56,265 nucleotides of DNA from Nanobdellota archaeon (GCA_021791655.1 JAJYWD010000004.1:1-56265), one strand, 5' to 3'. Shown: positions 36,358 to 45,238, counted from the stretch's first letter. The notes: generated from the sequence alone by a model not told the origin. Made by a program: numbers and translations.

Positions 36358-36405
36358 TTATAAAGTGTGAGCGGGAAAGCCCATGGATCCATTCATGGGG
36401 GATGT
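36358..36405 (+). repeat. IS200/IS605-type end sequence, second copy
   Basis: The first 21 bases are identical to 33757-33777, and the next 7 differ at 2 positions. A hairpin with CCCATG/CATGGG follows. No tnpB or tnpA sequence is attached. It lies just upstream of the membrane protein at 36447 and may contribute to its leader. Confidence 0.6.
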
Positions 36406-36446
36406 CACCTTGCTCTCGTTTTGAGTTAATGGCTTAATTTTGGTAT

Positions 36447-36896
36447 ATGGCAAGAGATTCGTTATACGGGCGCTTATCTGATGAGATTCTGCTTTATATC
36501 TTTTTGGGTTTCGTGCTAGCGGTTGGAGCGGCCAGATTATTCGTTCTGCTGTCTAACGGGGTGAACTTTGCGCTGGACGGAATATATATACACCACCTTT
36601 TCTTCGGTTTGGGTATAGTGATGTTAAGCGGAATCCTGTCATTTGTCCTGTACGACGCTAAAAATAAGGAGCTTTATAATAAATACCGCAAGTTTCTCGC
36701 CGGATTTTTCGGTTTCGGCGCAGGTCTTATAACCGACGAAGCCAGCCTCTTGGTGACGGTTGGCCAGACGTATACGCTGCCAAATTATTACAGTAGTATA
36801 AATTTCTATTCGGAATTGTCGGTAGTCGTAATACTGTTTATAGCCCTATTACTAAGAGAAGTCATGCGCGTGCGTTCTATTAGACAGTTAAGATAA
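36447..36896 (+). CDS. Four-span membrane protein of unknown function
   Basis: 149 residues, four hydrophobic helices. Conserved-looking motifs are IYIHHLFFGLGIVM and FFGFGAGLITDEASLL, with paired His and acidic residues inside or next to membrane helices that could bind a metal. I cannot name the family. It ends 33 bases before rpl13. Confidence 0.65.
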   Translation: MARDSLYGRLSDEILLYIFLGFVLAVGAARLFVLLSNGVNFALDGIYIHHLFFGLGIVMLSGILSFVLYDAKNKELYNKYRKFLAGFFGFGAGLITDEASLLVTVGQTYTLPNYYSSINFYSELSVVVILFIALLLREVMRVRSIRQLR

Positions 36897-36929
36897 GTTT
36901 AAATGCTAAGGTTATCGTAATAACAAGAT

Positions 36930-37340
36930 ATGATAATAGACGGAGACGGCGCGGTGTTGGGTAGGCTTGCTTCTCAGGCTGCAAAAGCCGCACTGGAAGG
37001 GGAGAATGTAAACGTAATAAATGCGGAGAAAATAGTGATAGTCGGGGACAGGAACGTGATAATCAAGAAATACATGGGGAGAATAGAACTTGGGACGATG
37101 TCAAAAGGCCCGTTCATACATAGGACCGTCGAAGGCATAGTGAAAAGAGCTATCAGAGGCATGTTAAAGCGAAAGAGCGTGAGGGGTATGGATGCTCTAC
37201 GCCATGTAAAAGTCTTCAGGGGCATGCCGCCAGATTTAAACGATAACGAGAAAATCAGTGTGTCACATTTCCGTACGGATAAGCCCGTGCACAGGATGTC
37301 GATTGGCGACCTTTCGAACGTGATAAAATACCAAGGTTGA
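36930..37340 (+). CDS. rpl13: Ribosomal protein L13 (uL13)
   Basis: DGDGAVLGRLASQAAKAALEG at the start, VIIKKYMGR and the GMLKRKSVRGMDALRHVKVF stretch are standard for archaeal L13. 136 residues. It forms the conserved rpl13-rps9 pair. A TTTAAATGC promoter element lies about 30 bases before the ATG. Confidence 0.95.
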   Translation: MIIDGDGAVLGRLASQAAKAALEGENVNVINAEKIVIVGDRNVIIKKYMGRIELGTMSKGPFIHRTVEGIVKRAIRGMLKRKSVRGMDALRHVKVFRGMPPDLNDNEKISVSHFRTDKPVHRMSIGDLSNVIKYQG

Positions 37341-37342
37341 TT

Positions 37343-37738
37343 ATGAAGAAGAATTATTCGGTAGTGTCCAAAAGGAAATCAACAGTGGCTACCGGCGTCA
37401 TAAAAGAAGGCAACGGTGCAATATATGTAAACAGCAAGCTGTTGTCGTCCTTTTCCAATAAACTATTCCGACTGATTGCTATGGAATCGTTGGCTATCTC
37501 GGGAGGTCTAGACAAAAAGTATAATATTTACATAAAAGTGAGCGGCGGGGGAGGGATGTCAAGGTCACAAGCAATAAGGGCGGTAATAGCTAAGGCGCTG
37601 TCACACAAAGAGAAGAGCCTAAAGAAGAAGTTCTTAGAATACGACCGAACGCTGTTAGTGGACGACAAAAGGAAGACCGAGCCGCAAAAGCCATACCGCA
37701 GCGCAGCCCGTGCACGTAAACAGACTAGTTATCGTTGA
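37343..37738 (+). CDS. rps9: Ribosomal protein S9 (uS9)
   Basis: VSKRKSTVATGVIKEG, the VSGGGGMSRSQAIRAVIAKA stretch and the basic tail ending KQTSYR reach the P site in the ribosome. The start is ATG 37343, two bases after the rpl13 stop; the TTG at 37337 overlaps rpl13. Confidence 0.95.
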   Translation: MKKNYSVVSKRKSTVATGVIKEGNGAIYVNSKLLSSFSNKLFRLIAMESLAISGGLDKKYNIYIKVSGGGGMSRSQAIRAVIAKALSHKEKSLKKKFLEYDRTLLVDDKRKTEPQKPYRSAARARKQTSYR

Positions 37739-37821
37739 AGAGCCTTTCAATTTATATGTCAGTAAACATGTAATGCGTTTCTCACACAATGCTATAAATC
37801 ATCCCTCCATAAATCCTCTGT

Positions 37822-37902
37822 ATGGCAGGCAGCCGCGGATCGCGATCCGCTCTCAGTAAAAGGAAACGTATTAAACCGAGAGAGTACATAGTGATGGTAT
37901 GA
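37822..37902 (+). CDS. Possible 26-residue leader peptide before a pilin-headed gene
   Basis: Its ATG lies 30 bases after a TATAAA box (37792), a good leaderless spacing, and its stop overlaps the ATG of the next gene (ATGA at 37899). The peptide is very basic (SRSALSKRKRIKP). A perfect 16-base palindrome, GCGGATCGCGATCCGC, lies inside it at 37835-37850. It may be a regulatory leader; no family is recognised. Confidence 0.4.
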   Translation: MAGSRGSRSALSKRKRIKPREYIVMV

Positions 37903-38900
37903 AGCCGGGGTCCTCCGTATATATTACAGACAGAAAAATTCTAGCAGACAAAAAATCCCAATCCGCCCTCGAGTACATGATGACCTACGGCTGGGCCATA
38001 CTCATCATAGTCATAGTCGCAGCCGTCCTCTACAGCCTGGGTATATTCAACCCCACCTCCTTCGTAGCCACCGAATCAGTCAGCGGATTCGCAGGATTAG
38101 GCAGCATACAGGCGCAGTGCTCTGCCGGGGGTTTAGAAATGAGCATAGGCAATGCAGTCGGGTCTTTGATAAATATAACGGATGTAAACGTCACCCTGAA
38201 CGGGCAGACGTACATAAACCAGATTTTCCCCGATTATTCCTCGTATCCGAGCGCGTATCTCATCTCCCCCGATCAGGAGAGTTCATTCATACTGAGAAAT
38301 GCATGTCCTAATTCAACCGGAAGGTTTTCAGAGACCGTGACGCTCGCGTATAAAGAGCCGGGCCAAGTATTCCCGGGACCTTATCAATCCACCGGCACCA
38401 TATCCGGCAATTCTGTACGCCAGTACGGAAGCCAGGATCTTATAATCGTTCCAGATTACCTAGGCACTGATAATGGTTCAGGCGGTTGGAGCGACAATCA
38501 GTATGGTTCCTGCCTAGTACAAACGGTAATCCCCGCCTCAAATGGGTTTTTGGGCTCTAAAGTAGAGAGCTTCATTGGACCCGCTTCATGTGGATCTAAC
38601 GGTGGAGGTGGTAATCGTGCATGGGCTATATCTGGAGTACAAACCGCACAATTTGAGAATACTACTCCTCCAACCACCTATCTGATTTCGTTCTATTACC
38701 GTTCTAACGTTTCTATCTGCGTTAACGATCGTGATATGTGTATCAAATCAATACCAGCCAATACAGGCAATGCAGAATATGTCCAGGTTCCTTACACTCC
38801 TACATCAAGTTACCACCCAGGTGGCGATGATTTATTGCTTTATAGTGGCGTCGCCAGTTGGTTCCAGGTCAATCGACTACAAATACTGACCAGTGGATGA
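37899..38900 (+). CDS. Pilin-headed surface protein with a jelly-roll-like C-terminal module
   Basis: The class III signal (KKSQSALEYMMTYGWAILII) and ~110-residue conserved head end at GQVFPGPYQSTGTISG. The remaining ~160 residues (from about base 38420) are a different cargo: beta-rich, with four Cys and the YLISFYYRSNVSICV strand, resembling a carbohydrate-binding jelly roll, though no exact family is assigned. Bases 37959-37999 are identical to 16558-16598 in the paralog. Confidence 0.8.
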   Translation: MKPGSSVYITDRKILADKKSQSALEYMMTYGWAILIIVIVAAVLYSLGIFNPTSFVATESVSGFAGLGSIQAQCSAGGLEMSIGNAVGSLINITDVNVTLNGQTYINQIFPDYSSYPSAYLISPDQESSFILRNACPNSTGRFSETVTLAYKEPGQVFPGPYQSTGTISGNSVRQYGSQDLIIVPDYLGTDNGSGGWSDNQYGSCLVQTVIPASNGFLGSKVESFIGPASCGSNGGGGNRAWAISGVQTAQFENTTPPTTYLISFYYRSNVSICVNDRDMCIKSIPANTGNAEYVQVPYTPTSSYHPGGDDLLLYSGVASWFQVNRLQILTSG

Positions 38901-38992
38901 TAAGCTACCGACGACTTTACGCTAGGCTAGTCAAAGCATGCACATTCTAGTATAAGCATTAAATTTTAAAGTTACAATATAATTAAAGATGC

Positions 38993-39336
38993 ATGATTAT
39001 AGACGGCTTTCTTCTTCTTGCGGTAATGTTGGCGGCCGCTGGTGTCCTTTTTGTGTCTGCTTAGTGATAGAACGGGTTTTAGTGGCCCTAAAAGCAAAGA
39101 CAGAGGGCATGGCGCGGCGCCGGTAGAGAGCGTGAGAGGACGATAATGTCCACAAGGACGTGGGGTTCGAGTATTATTATGCGCTTATTTTCGTTCTCAT
39201 AGAGGCTCTATTCATTCTGCTTTTGCCGTGGGCCCAAAAACCAGAAAGCACTGGGGCTGCCCATCTTTATGTGGGTGGCCACTCGACGGCAATGCAAATG
39301 ACTACGCGGAAACGGTAATAACGGCGTTGCATCCAA
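38993..39336 (+). pseudogene. Decayed NADH-quinone oxidoreductase subunit A (nuoA)
   Basis: Three + frames in order: IIDGFLLLAVMLAAAGVLFV (first helix), then GPKSKDRGHGAAPVESV (position of the PYESG loop), then FEYYYALIFVLIEALFILLL followed by PW. The last piece matches the second and third helix region (FYLvAILFiifDlE..FLfPW) of NuoA. Stops and at least two shifts separate the pieces. No other complex I gene is in the window. Confidence 0.6.
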
Positions 39337-39388
39337 CGTGCAGTGGACGTCCCCTTAAGATTTTTAATCCTGAAGTCTTTACTAACTA

Positions 39389-39844
39389 ATGGCAAAGTCA
39401 CAATCCGCCCTGGAATATCTTGTAACGTACGGCTGGGCGATACTCCTGATAGTGGCAGCGATAGCGATACTTTATGCGCTGGGATTTTTCAATCCGTCAA
39501 GCTCCATCTACAAGACCACGGTGATATCCGGATTTTCCGGCGTAAAAGTAGCCTCCGCATTTGCGAATTCATCCATTTTCCAGTTCGATGTACTGAACGA
39601 GGCGGGTGTTTCGGTTTCTCTGATAAATTCTACTCTTACGATAGACAGGCAGAATTACACGTCAATAACGTGCACGGACATGTACATTTCAAACGGCCAG
39701 AACTCCCCATGCAGCCTGTCCATAGCTCTTGGGAACGGGACGGAGGTGAACGCAGCGCTGTACATTTTTTACCAGGTCCCGATAACGGATAACTCGTTCA
39801 GGACGCTGGAATCCGTTGGAAGGCTGACCGTTCCTGTCTCGTAA
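39389..39844 (+). CDS. Small pilin-like protein
   Basis: 151 residues: class III signal (KSQSALEYLVTYGWAILLIV) directly at the N-terminus, then a short beta domain with a Cys pair (TSITCTDMYI, NSPCSLSIA). It lacks any added C-terminal cargo, so it may be the major structural pilin of the locus. It ends 13 bases before the next pilin-headed gene. Confidence 0.8.
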   Translation: MAKSQSALEYLVTYGWAILLIVAAIAILYALGFFNPSSSIYKTTVISGFSGVKVASAFANSSIFQFDVLNEAGVSVSLINSTLTIDRQNYTSITCTDMYISNGQNSPCSLSIALGNGTEVNAALYIFYQVPITDNSFRTLESVGRLTVPVS

Positions 39845-39857
39845 TCTATACTTATTT

Positions 39858-40973
39858 ATGGTCAGGTCTGCGAAAAGTGTTATGGGGCAATCGATTCCTC
39901 GTGATAAAAAGTCCCAGTCAGCCTTGGAATACATGATGACCTATGGGTGGGCCATCATGATAATAGTCATAGTTGTAGCTGTCCTCTACAGCCTTGGGAT
40001 TTTCAACCCATCTTCGTCAGTCCCTAGCACGACGGTCGTAGGTTTCGGCGGGTTAAACGGCATTACGGGAGAGTGCCTGAGCAACTCCGGCCTGGTAATG
40101 CAGGTTGGCAACATAGAGACTTACAACATAAATATAACGGCCGTCAATTACACCATAAATACCGGCAGTTACAGCATATCTCCCAATAGCAAAACATCGG
40201 AGATAACTCCCGATGGCACTACCTTCCTGATTCTTCCGAGCGCGTGCCCCGCAGCCGGCGACCGCTTCAGCGTTTATGTGTCTATAACTTACATTGCCAT
40301 CGGCGAACCGCTGGCGACGCCAACCACGACTTCGGGCACCATAAGCGGCACGGCTATAAGTCAAAAATACGTCGGGAGTTTTGACGGGTCGACTTCTTAC
40401 ATACAAATAAACAATATCAATCTCGGAAACACAATAACAGTAAGCTTTTGGGCGAAGGGTTCGAATTATGACGGTAGAATACCGTTCTCTGTCGACAGCA
40501 ACTTATACGGGACTTTGGGACCGGATGTATATTTTGCATGCGGCATGATAAACTGGAATAAAGGAAATGGCTGTGTTAACAATTTCTCAAGCAGTTCTTA
40601 TCCCAATTCAAACTGGCATAACTTTGTTGTAGTAGACTCGTATTCTGGGAGTTCTGCTAAGTTATACGTTGATGGTAAGTATGTCGGGTCTGCCGCTTCT
40701 TACTTAGACCCAACTTCGACCAATCGCTTTATAAGAATAGGTGCATACGCTGCCGGCGGTTATTATTTTCCGGGTGACATGGCGGGAGTAACCGTTTACT
40801 CTGTCGCATTGTCAAGTTCGCAGATTTCTACTGTATATAGCGGAGGGTTCGGCGGAGCACCGGTGTTGGATGCGGGTCTCGTGGGTTGGTGGCCGTTGAA
40901 TGATAACGCTCTTGATTACAGCGGGATCGGTAACACGGGCGTGGCCACGGACGTAAGCTGGGTCGCCACGTAA
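39858..40973 (+). CDS. Pilin-headed LamG surface protein
   Basis: Basic leader, class III signal (KKSQSALEYMMTYGWAIMII), the shared head (SACPAAGDRFSVYVSITY) and then a LamG domain (YVGSFDGSTSYIQINN, ITVSFWAKG, SNWHNFVVVDSY, AKLYVDGKYVG). The last 40 residues repeat the start of a second LamG (LVGWWPLNDNALDYSGIGNT) and stop, so a second domain seems truncated. It likely forms an operon with the pilin at 39389. Confidence 0.85.
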   Translation: MVRSAKSVMGQSIPRDKKSQSALEYMMTYGWAIMIIVIVVAVLYSLGIFNPSSSVPSTTVVGFGGLNGITGECLSNSGLVMQVGNIETYNINITAVNYTINTGSYSISPNSKTSEITPDGTTFLILPSACPAAGDRFSVYVSITYIAIGEPLATPTTTSGTISGTAISQKYVGSFDGSTSYIQINNINLGNTITVSFWAKGSNYDGRIPFSVDSNLYGTLGPDVYFACGMINWNKGNGCVNNFSSSSYPNSNWHNFVVVDSYSGSSAKLYVDGKYVGSAASYLDPTSTNRFIRIGAYAAGGYYFPGDMAGVTVYSVALSSSQISTVYSGGFGGAPVLDAGLVGWWPLNDNALDYSGIGNTGVATDVSWVAT

Positions 40974-41132
40974 ATAAATATCTAGACCCGTATTAGGCGC
41001 CACTTACCCAGCGAAATATCATAACTGGTTTATTAAAAATTTTCACCTGCGCTTCAAGTAGCGAAAAATACTAAATTCCAAAGTAAAGATTTAAATAAGC
41101 CGATTATTCATAGAACCTTTATCGATGTTTTT

Positions 41133-43331
41133 ATGGGACAAGAACTTGCCGGCGGTAGGATCACCCTTGACCAATTTCTGGAGAACGATGAGTGGTGGGA
41201 GCACAACTTCAAGGACACGTCCCAATTGCCCCTTGCATTCCTGCGTAGCCAGTCAGATCGGGCTGCAGACGTACTATTCGAATATGACCCTTACAATAAG
41301 GTGGTGGGGCACGAAAAAGAGAAGGCGGCATCTAGAGCGGCGATTAACGGCGTAATAAAAACATACCAATACATAAGAAAGCGCTGGAAGGAACTGAGCG
41401 ATGCCGGCTTTAAGGAGAACGATCCTCCGGGAAATTGTATAATAGACATCATTCGCGAAGAGGTGCCGCCCATGCCGATGTTCATAAGGATAGGCGATTA
41501 CGGCAGCAGTAAGTCCCTGCAGCAAAAGTGCGAGGAAGAGTTTCTTTTTTCTGAGAGGAAAAAATACGGATTGACTGGATATGACTATATAACGAGGCCG
41601 GACAAGGAGTCCCCGTTAAAGTTCGTGCTTGAACAGAAATCTGCCCCTCTCGGTCAGGAGGAAGTCGCTAAACATTTCGAAAAGAAAGCTAGGCGCTCTG
41701 CTATAAAGAAAGGACTGAAGCTTGCTACCATACTCGGTGCGGCCGGAGCGATGACAGCAGCGTTCGTAGATTTCATAGTTCAGTGGTGGAGCATAGCGCA
41801 GTTTTTCGGTTATGACGCCCTGGAATGGGTGGTGGGTAACCTGATGGGCGAATTACCGTACGTTGAGAGCACGGTAGTGATAGCCGGCATTCCTGCCGGT
41901 TTGGCGCTTGCTAACAGTTTCCTGCACAAGAACGAAAGCAAGGACCCGAGCTTATTGTCTACCGGTAACGAGATGACCACGCCGTACGTCGGTCACGAGA
42001 CGGTCGGCAACCTGAGGGGGGAATACATGTACAATCTAGACGTCTCGCCACAGTTCAAGTTGAAGTTGGGCGATATACTAAAAGCTAATGAAAAGATCTT
42101 CGTGATAGAAAACTTGCACTCTCTTCCTGGCGACGTGCAAAAGAATCTCTCTCAGATAATAGAAGAGAAAACTCTGGACGTGGCCGATTTGCCGAGGGAG
42201 TACAGAAAATTCGTATACACGCTAATATCAGCCAGCATAAACACGGAGAAGTTGCCCCTGATAATAGAATCACTGCAGAACAGGATAAATTACGCGGACA
42301 TCCAGCACGTTATGAACGACATAACTAGGGACGAAGAAGTGGTTTATGAACTGCCGGATACCAAGACATCTATAGCGATAGATACTGGCGGAGGGACCAA
42401 GAGAAACCTCAAGAATGAGAGGCATCTGGCGTTGCTGTTGGCCGATATAGTTGATCGCGTCGGTGGAAGACCGTGGAGCAAGGACGCATATGGGGAATTC
42501 GTTGATTACTGTTCAAGGCTTGCCGATAGCTCTAATGAGTTGCACATAAGCAGGCGCGTAATACGACTGCCAAAGAAAGCTGAAGAGTTTGCGGAGATGG
42601 AGCACAGCCCTTACGTTAAGCCGCAACACGTACTAATGGCGGAGAAGGAATCCAAATCGATTACTCAGTTGGTAATGAGCAAGAAGCTACAGGATTATAC
42701 TATCGAACAGAACGTCTCTCTTAGTGGCGATGCAAAGATCGGTAGGGTCAACGTGCTTTTGAGTTATCACGACGATTTGCTTAAGGGTATGGAGCAGGGC
42801 ACGCCTAAAGAAATCTATGACTACATACAGACGGAAGACTATGTGGGATATGTGGTGCCAATAAATGCATTAGCAAAGCGTGTCAGAGGAAAAGGATCCA
42901 AGCTTGAGATAATAACTAAAGACAAGACGATTGACAGAGAGAACCTTAAGAACTCTCTAAGAGCCTTATTCCTGAGAGAGAATGTCGATCTTGACAAATA
43001 CCAGATATTCGTTTCTGTCCCCTCACTGAAAGACGACGAAGCGATTCTTGGCGGCGCTTACTCCGCGGTTCGTTCCGCCGTAAGTGGCAAGCCGATCAGG
43101 CAGGACGTTTGTCTGGCCGTAAAGCTTTCAGAGACCGGCGATATAACGTCTTTGCCGAGACTGAACTCTCGACTGTTTTATTTGTCGGGAGCGCCGAAAG
43201 TGATAGTATCAACTCACGATATGAAAAGCAAGGTTGAAGATCCAAGCGGGAGATCTTTGTACAAAGACATAAGTTTCAAACCTACCCAGTCACTCAAGGA
43301 ACTTAACGAATACATTGAGGGAACCATATGA
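41133..43331 (+). CDS. Membrane LonB-like protein lacking catalytic residues (pseudo-Lon)
   Basis: 732 residues aligning in order with archaeal membrane LonB: the VVGHEKEKA start of the AAA+ domain, P-loop position GDYGSSKS (residues ~121-128; normal GxPGTGKS), two membrane helices (~195-275), Walker B position KIFVIENLH (~321; normal LFIDE), the helical lid, the GRVNVLL start of the protease domain, and PIRQDV. The Ser of the Ser-Lys dyad (GDSA) reads DDEA and the Lys of the PKIEAA region is Arg. ATP hydrolysis and proteolysis are both probably lost, so a scaffold or adaptor role is likely. It overlaps the next gene by 4 bases. Confidence 0.75.
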   Translation: MGQELAGGRITLDQFLENDEWWEHNFKDTSQLPLAFLRSQSDRAADVLFEYDPYNKVVGHEKEKAASRAAINGVIKTYQYIRKRWKELSDAGFKENDPPGNCIIDIIREEVPPMPMFIRIGDYGSSKSLQQKCEEEFLFSERKKYGLTGYDYITRPDKESPLKFVLEQKSAPLGQEEVAKHFEKKARRSAIKKGLKLATILGAAGAMTAAFVDFIVQWWSIAQFFGYDALEWVVGNLMGELPYVESTVVIAGIPAGLALANSFLHKNESKDPSLLSTGNEMTTPYVGHETVGNLRGEYMYNLDVSPQFKLKLGDILKANEKIFVIENLHSLPGDVQKNLSQIIEEKTLDVADLPREYRKFVYTLISASINTEKLPLIIESLQNRINYADIQHVMNDITRDEEVVYELPDTKTSIAIDTGGGTKRNLKNERHLALLLADIVDRVGGRPWSKDAYGEFVDYCSRLADSSNELHISRRVIRLPKKAEEFAEMEHSPYVKPQHVLMAEKESKSITQLVMSKKLQDYTIEQNVSLSGDAKIGRVNVLLSYHDDLLKGMEQGTPKEIYDYIQTEDYVGYVVPINALAKRVRGKGSKLEIITKDKTIDRENLKNSLRALFLRENVDLDKYQIFVSVPSLKDDEAILGGAYSAVRSAVSGKPIRQDVCLAVKLSETGDITSLPRLNSRLFYLSGAPKVIVSTHDMKSKVEDPSGRSLYKDISFKPTQSLKELNEYIEGTI

Positions 43332-45238
43332 CAGACGACCAGAATCAGTCTGACGCCGAAACGGCTTACAAAAGCGCGGGAAAGGGTTTAGACCTGGGCG
43401 GTCTGCTATACCTTGAGTTGGACTCTAAACGACTAAGTCGCGCCCTTCGCTCTATTTATAGGGACGGGGAGAGACTTGGGAATCTGGCGGGATTTGCAGT
43501 AAACGCACCCTTGCCCGGCGCCGCATCAATAATAAATCACGCGTTGCCGGAGAAAATCATCGGCGGCAGCAGCTGGGTGTGGAATTCATCAATATTCAAC
43601 AACAGCGGTCTGGAAGCCGAATTGCACGAATATTCCCACGCACTCACGAATAACATACTTTTTGATCCCACCCTCCATCAGAATGTCCAGGTGTACGTAA
43701 ATAATGTACTTAGTAATACCACTGTCCCGATAGGCAGCGTGCCTTATTCTCAGCTAGGTCTACCCCCGGCAGTCTGGAGCGTGACTAACAGCATGTGGGA
43801 AAATTTCGCGAGCGAATTTCACAGCTCTGGATTATTCAAGGCGTTGTTGGACCTTCTAGATGGTAAAGACACGCAGGTCCTTCCAGGTTCTACCAATGCG
43901 ATAGGCGAGTTCCAGTTCTTCAGCCCAGATAAGCTTGTGTGCAACGGCATGATTGTACCGGTACAACAGGGCCAGCAAATAGTGCCACAACCGATAATAG
44001 ACCCAAGCTCTTGCGTGCTTCATACGCAGACCCACGCGCTCGGCTCCGTACTTGGGGAATTCAATGACAATATGCTGGTCTTCGCAGGCGGGACCATGGG
44101 AGAAATGATATTCCTTGGCCTTACTCCCTATCTTATCGGTAGGATGGTGAAAAAGAAGTCGCCTTTCGCCGGAGGCTTCGCACAGATGTTCTCGTTCGGA
44201 TCTTACATGAACGCGGTTTTCTATCCTGTCAACAGTGCTATAGACTGGACCAGAGGAAATACTTCGTACGGTGGCGACTGGCAGGCGATAATGCAGTATA
44301 CTGGTGTAAACCCGTGGCTGCTTGCGGGCACTGTTGCCGCAATTTATCCGACTGCGGTATTGGGATTATACCTCAGGGATAAGCGCAACAGGGAAGCGGA
44401 AGCCAGGAAGGGGGCGCTGGAACGACTGCTGTCTACTGATATGGTGGCAGTAGAAAAAGTGGACAAGCTCATAGCCAATTATGGCTCAGAAATACCGCGA
44501 AAAGCAATAAATCTCCCGAAAATAGGCAGACTAGAAATGAGCGAGCTACCTTTGGTAGACAAAGTGCTCAAGTTGCGTAGTAGCAAGAAAAAAGACAGCT
44601 TGTCGCGTTACAAAATATCCGGATACGGCAGCCTCGAGGAGAGCAAGTCTGCCCTGATGGAACAACTGGAAGCCGCCGAGACCGTAGTGCAGAAGATAAA
44701 GATAAAGAGAGAAATCAGAAAACTCAAGAAGGTAAGAAAGTCAGTACTTGACCACGTTTTAATGGATGAAGACTTGGGCGCAGCAGCTGACAGAGAGGCT
44801 AAAGTCTATGGCGTGTTATCAGACGGATACTTGGATTTCAAATACGACCCGGATGGATTCTCTAGAAATTTGGAGGACAAGCTAAATGCCCAAAAAGTCA
44901 ACATGCTGTCAAAACTTGTTTCGTACGTTACAAAAGGCAGGATCGGCGCGGAAAGAGAGCAGCCAGAACCGTTCACAGTGGATCAGGAAGGTTTGAGAGA
45001 TAGACTATCTGAATATTACGAAAATCCAAATCAACCGGGCCTTTCCGTGATTTATGGTGGGGGCGCAAAGAGGGCTCTTGCCGGCCCGGAACTAGACAGG
45101 CCAGAAAAGCTGCGCAGACTTAGCACTCTTCAGAGCCTGCTTTTGTGCGTTACTGACAATGCCGAGGCCGCTTCGCTGAAAAAAGAAGTAAATTCCTTAA
45201 GAAAGGATTTGGGCTTAGAAAACATATCCTTGTCTTAG
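43328..45238 (+). CDS. HExxH membrane metalloprotease-like protein
   Basis: 636 residues. HEYSH at residues 100-104 within LEAELHEYSHALTNN is a zinc-protease signature. A membrane helix with an inner Glu (TMGEMIFLGLTPYLIG, Glu near 259) could supply a third ligand, and two more helices follow (MFSFGSYMNAVFYPV, then the GGDWQAI loop and NPWLLAGTVAAIYPTAVLGL). The C-terminal half is soluble, charged and partly coiled-coil. I cannot place it in a named peptidase family. Its ATG overlaps the pseudo-Lon stop (ATGA), so the two are translationally coupled and likely form one complex. Confidence 0.65.
   Translation: MTDDQNQSDAETAYKSAGKGLDLGGLLYLELDSKRLSRALRSIYRDGERLGNLAGFAVNAPLPGAASIINHALPEKIIGGSSWVWNSSIFNNSGLEAELHEYSHALTNNILFDPTLHQNVQVYVNNVLSNTTVPIGSVPYSQLGLPPAVWSVTNSMWENFASEFHSSGLFKALLDLLDGKDTQVLPGSTNAIGEFQFFSPDKLVCNGMIVPVQQGQQIVPQPIIDPSSCVLHTQTHALGSVLGEFNDNMLVFAGGTMGEMIFLGLTPYLIGRMVKKKSPFAGGFAQMFSFGSYMNAVFYPVNSAIDWTRGNTSYGGDWQAIMQYTGVNPWLLAGTVAAIYPTAVLGLYLRDKRNREAEARKGALERLLSTDMVAVEKVDKLIANYGSEIPRKAINLPKIGRLEMSELPLVDKVLKLRSSKKKDSLSRYKISGYGSLEESKSALMEQLEAAETVVQKIKIKREIRKLKKVRKSVLDHVLMDEDLGAAADREAKVYGVLSDGYLDFKYDPDGFSRNLEDKLNAQKVNMLSKLVSYVTKGRIGAEREQPEPFTVDQEGLRDRLSEYYENPNQPGLSVIYGGGAKRALAGPELDRPEKLRRLSTLQSLLLCVTDNAEAASLKKEVNSLRKDLGLENISLS

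Noticed and set aside
33757-36378. Composite transposon bounded by the two 21-base repeats
   Set aside because: The enclosed genes include secG and a tRNA-Ala, which are core genes, and no transposase is present. Two independent element remnants are more likely.
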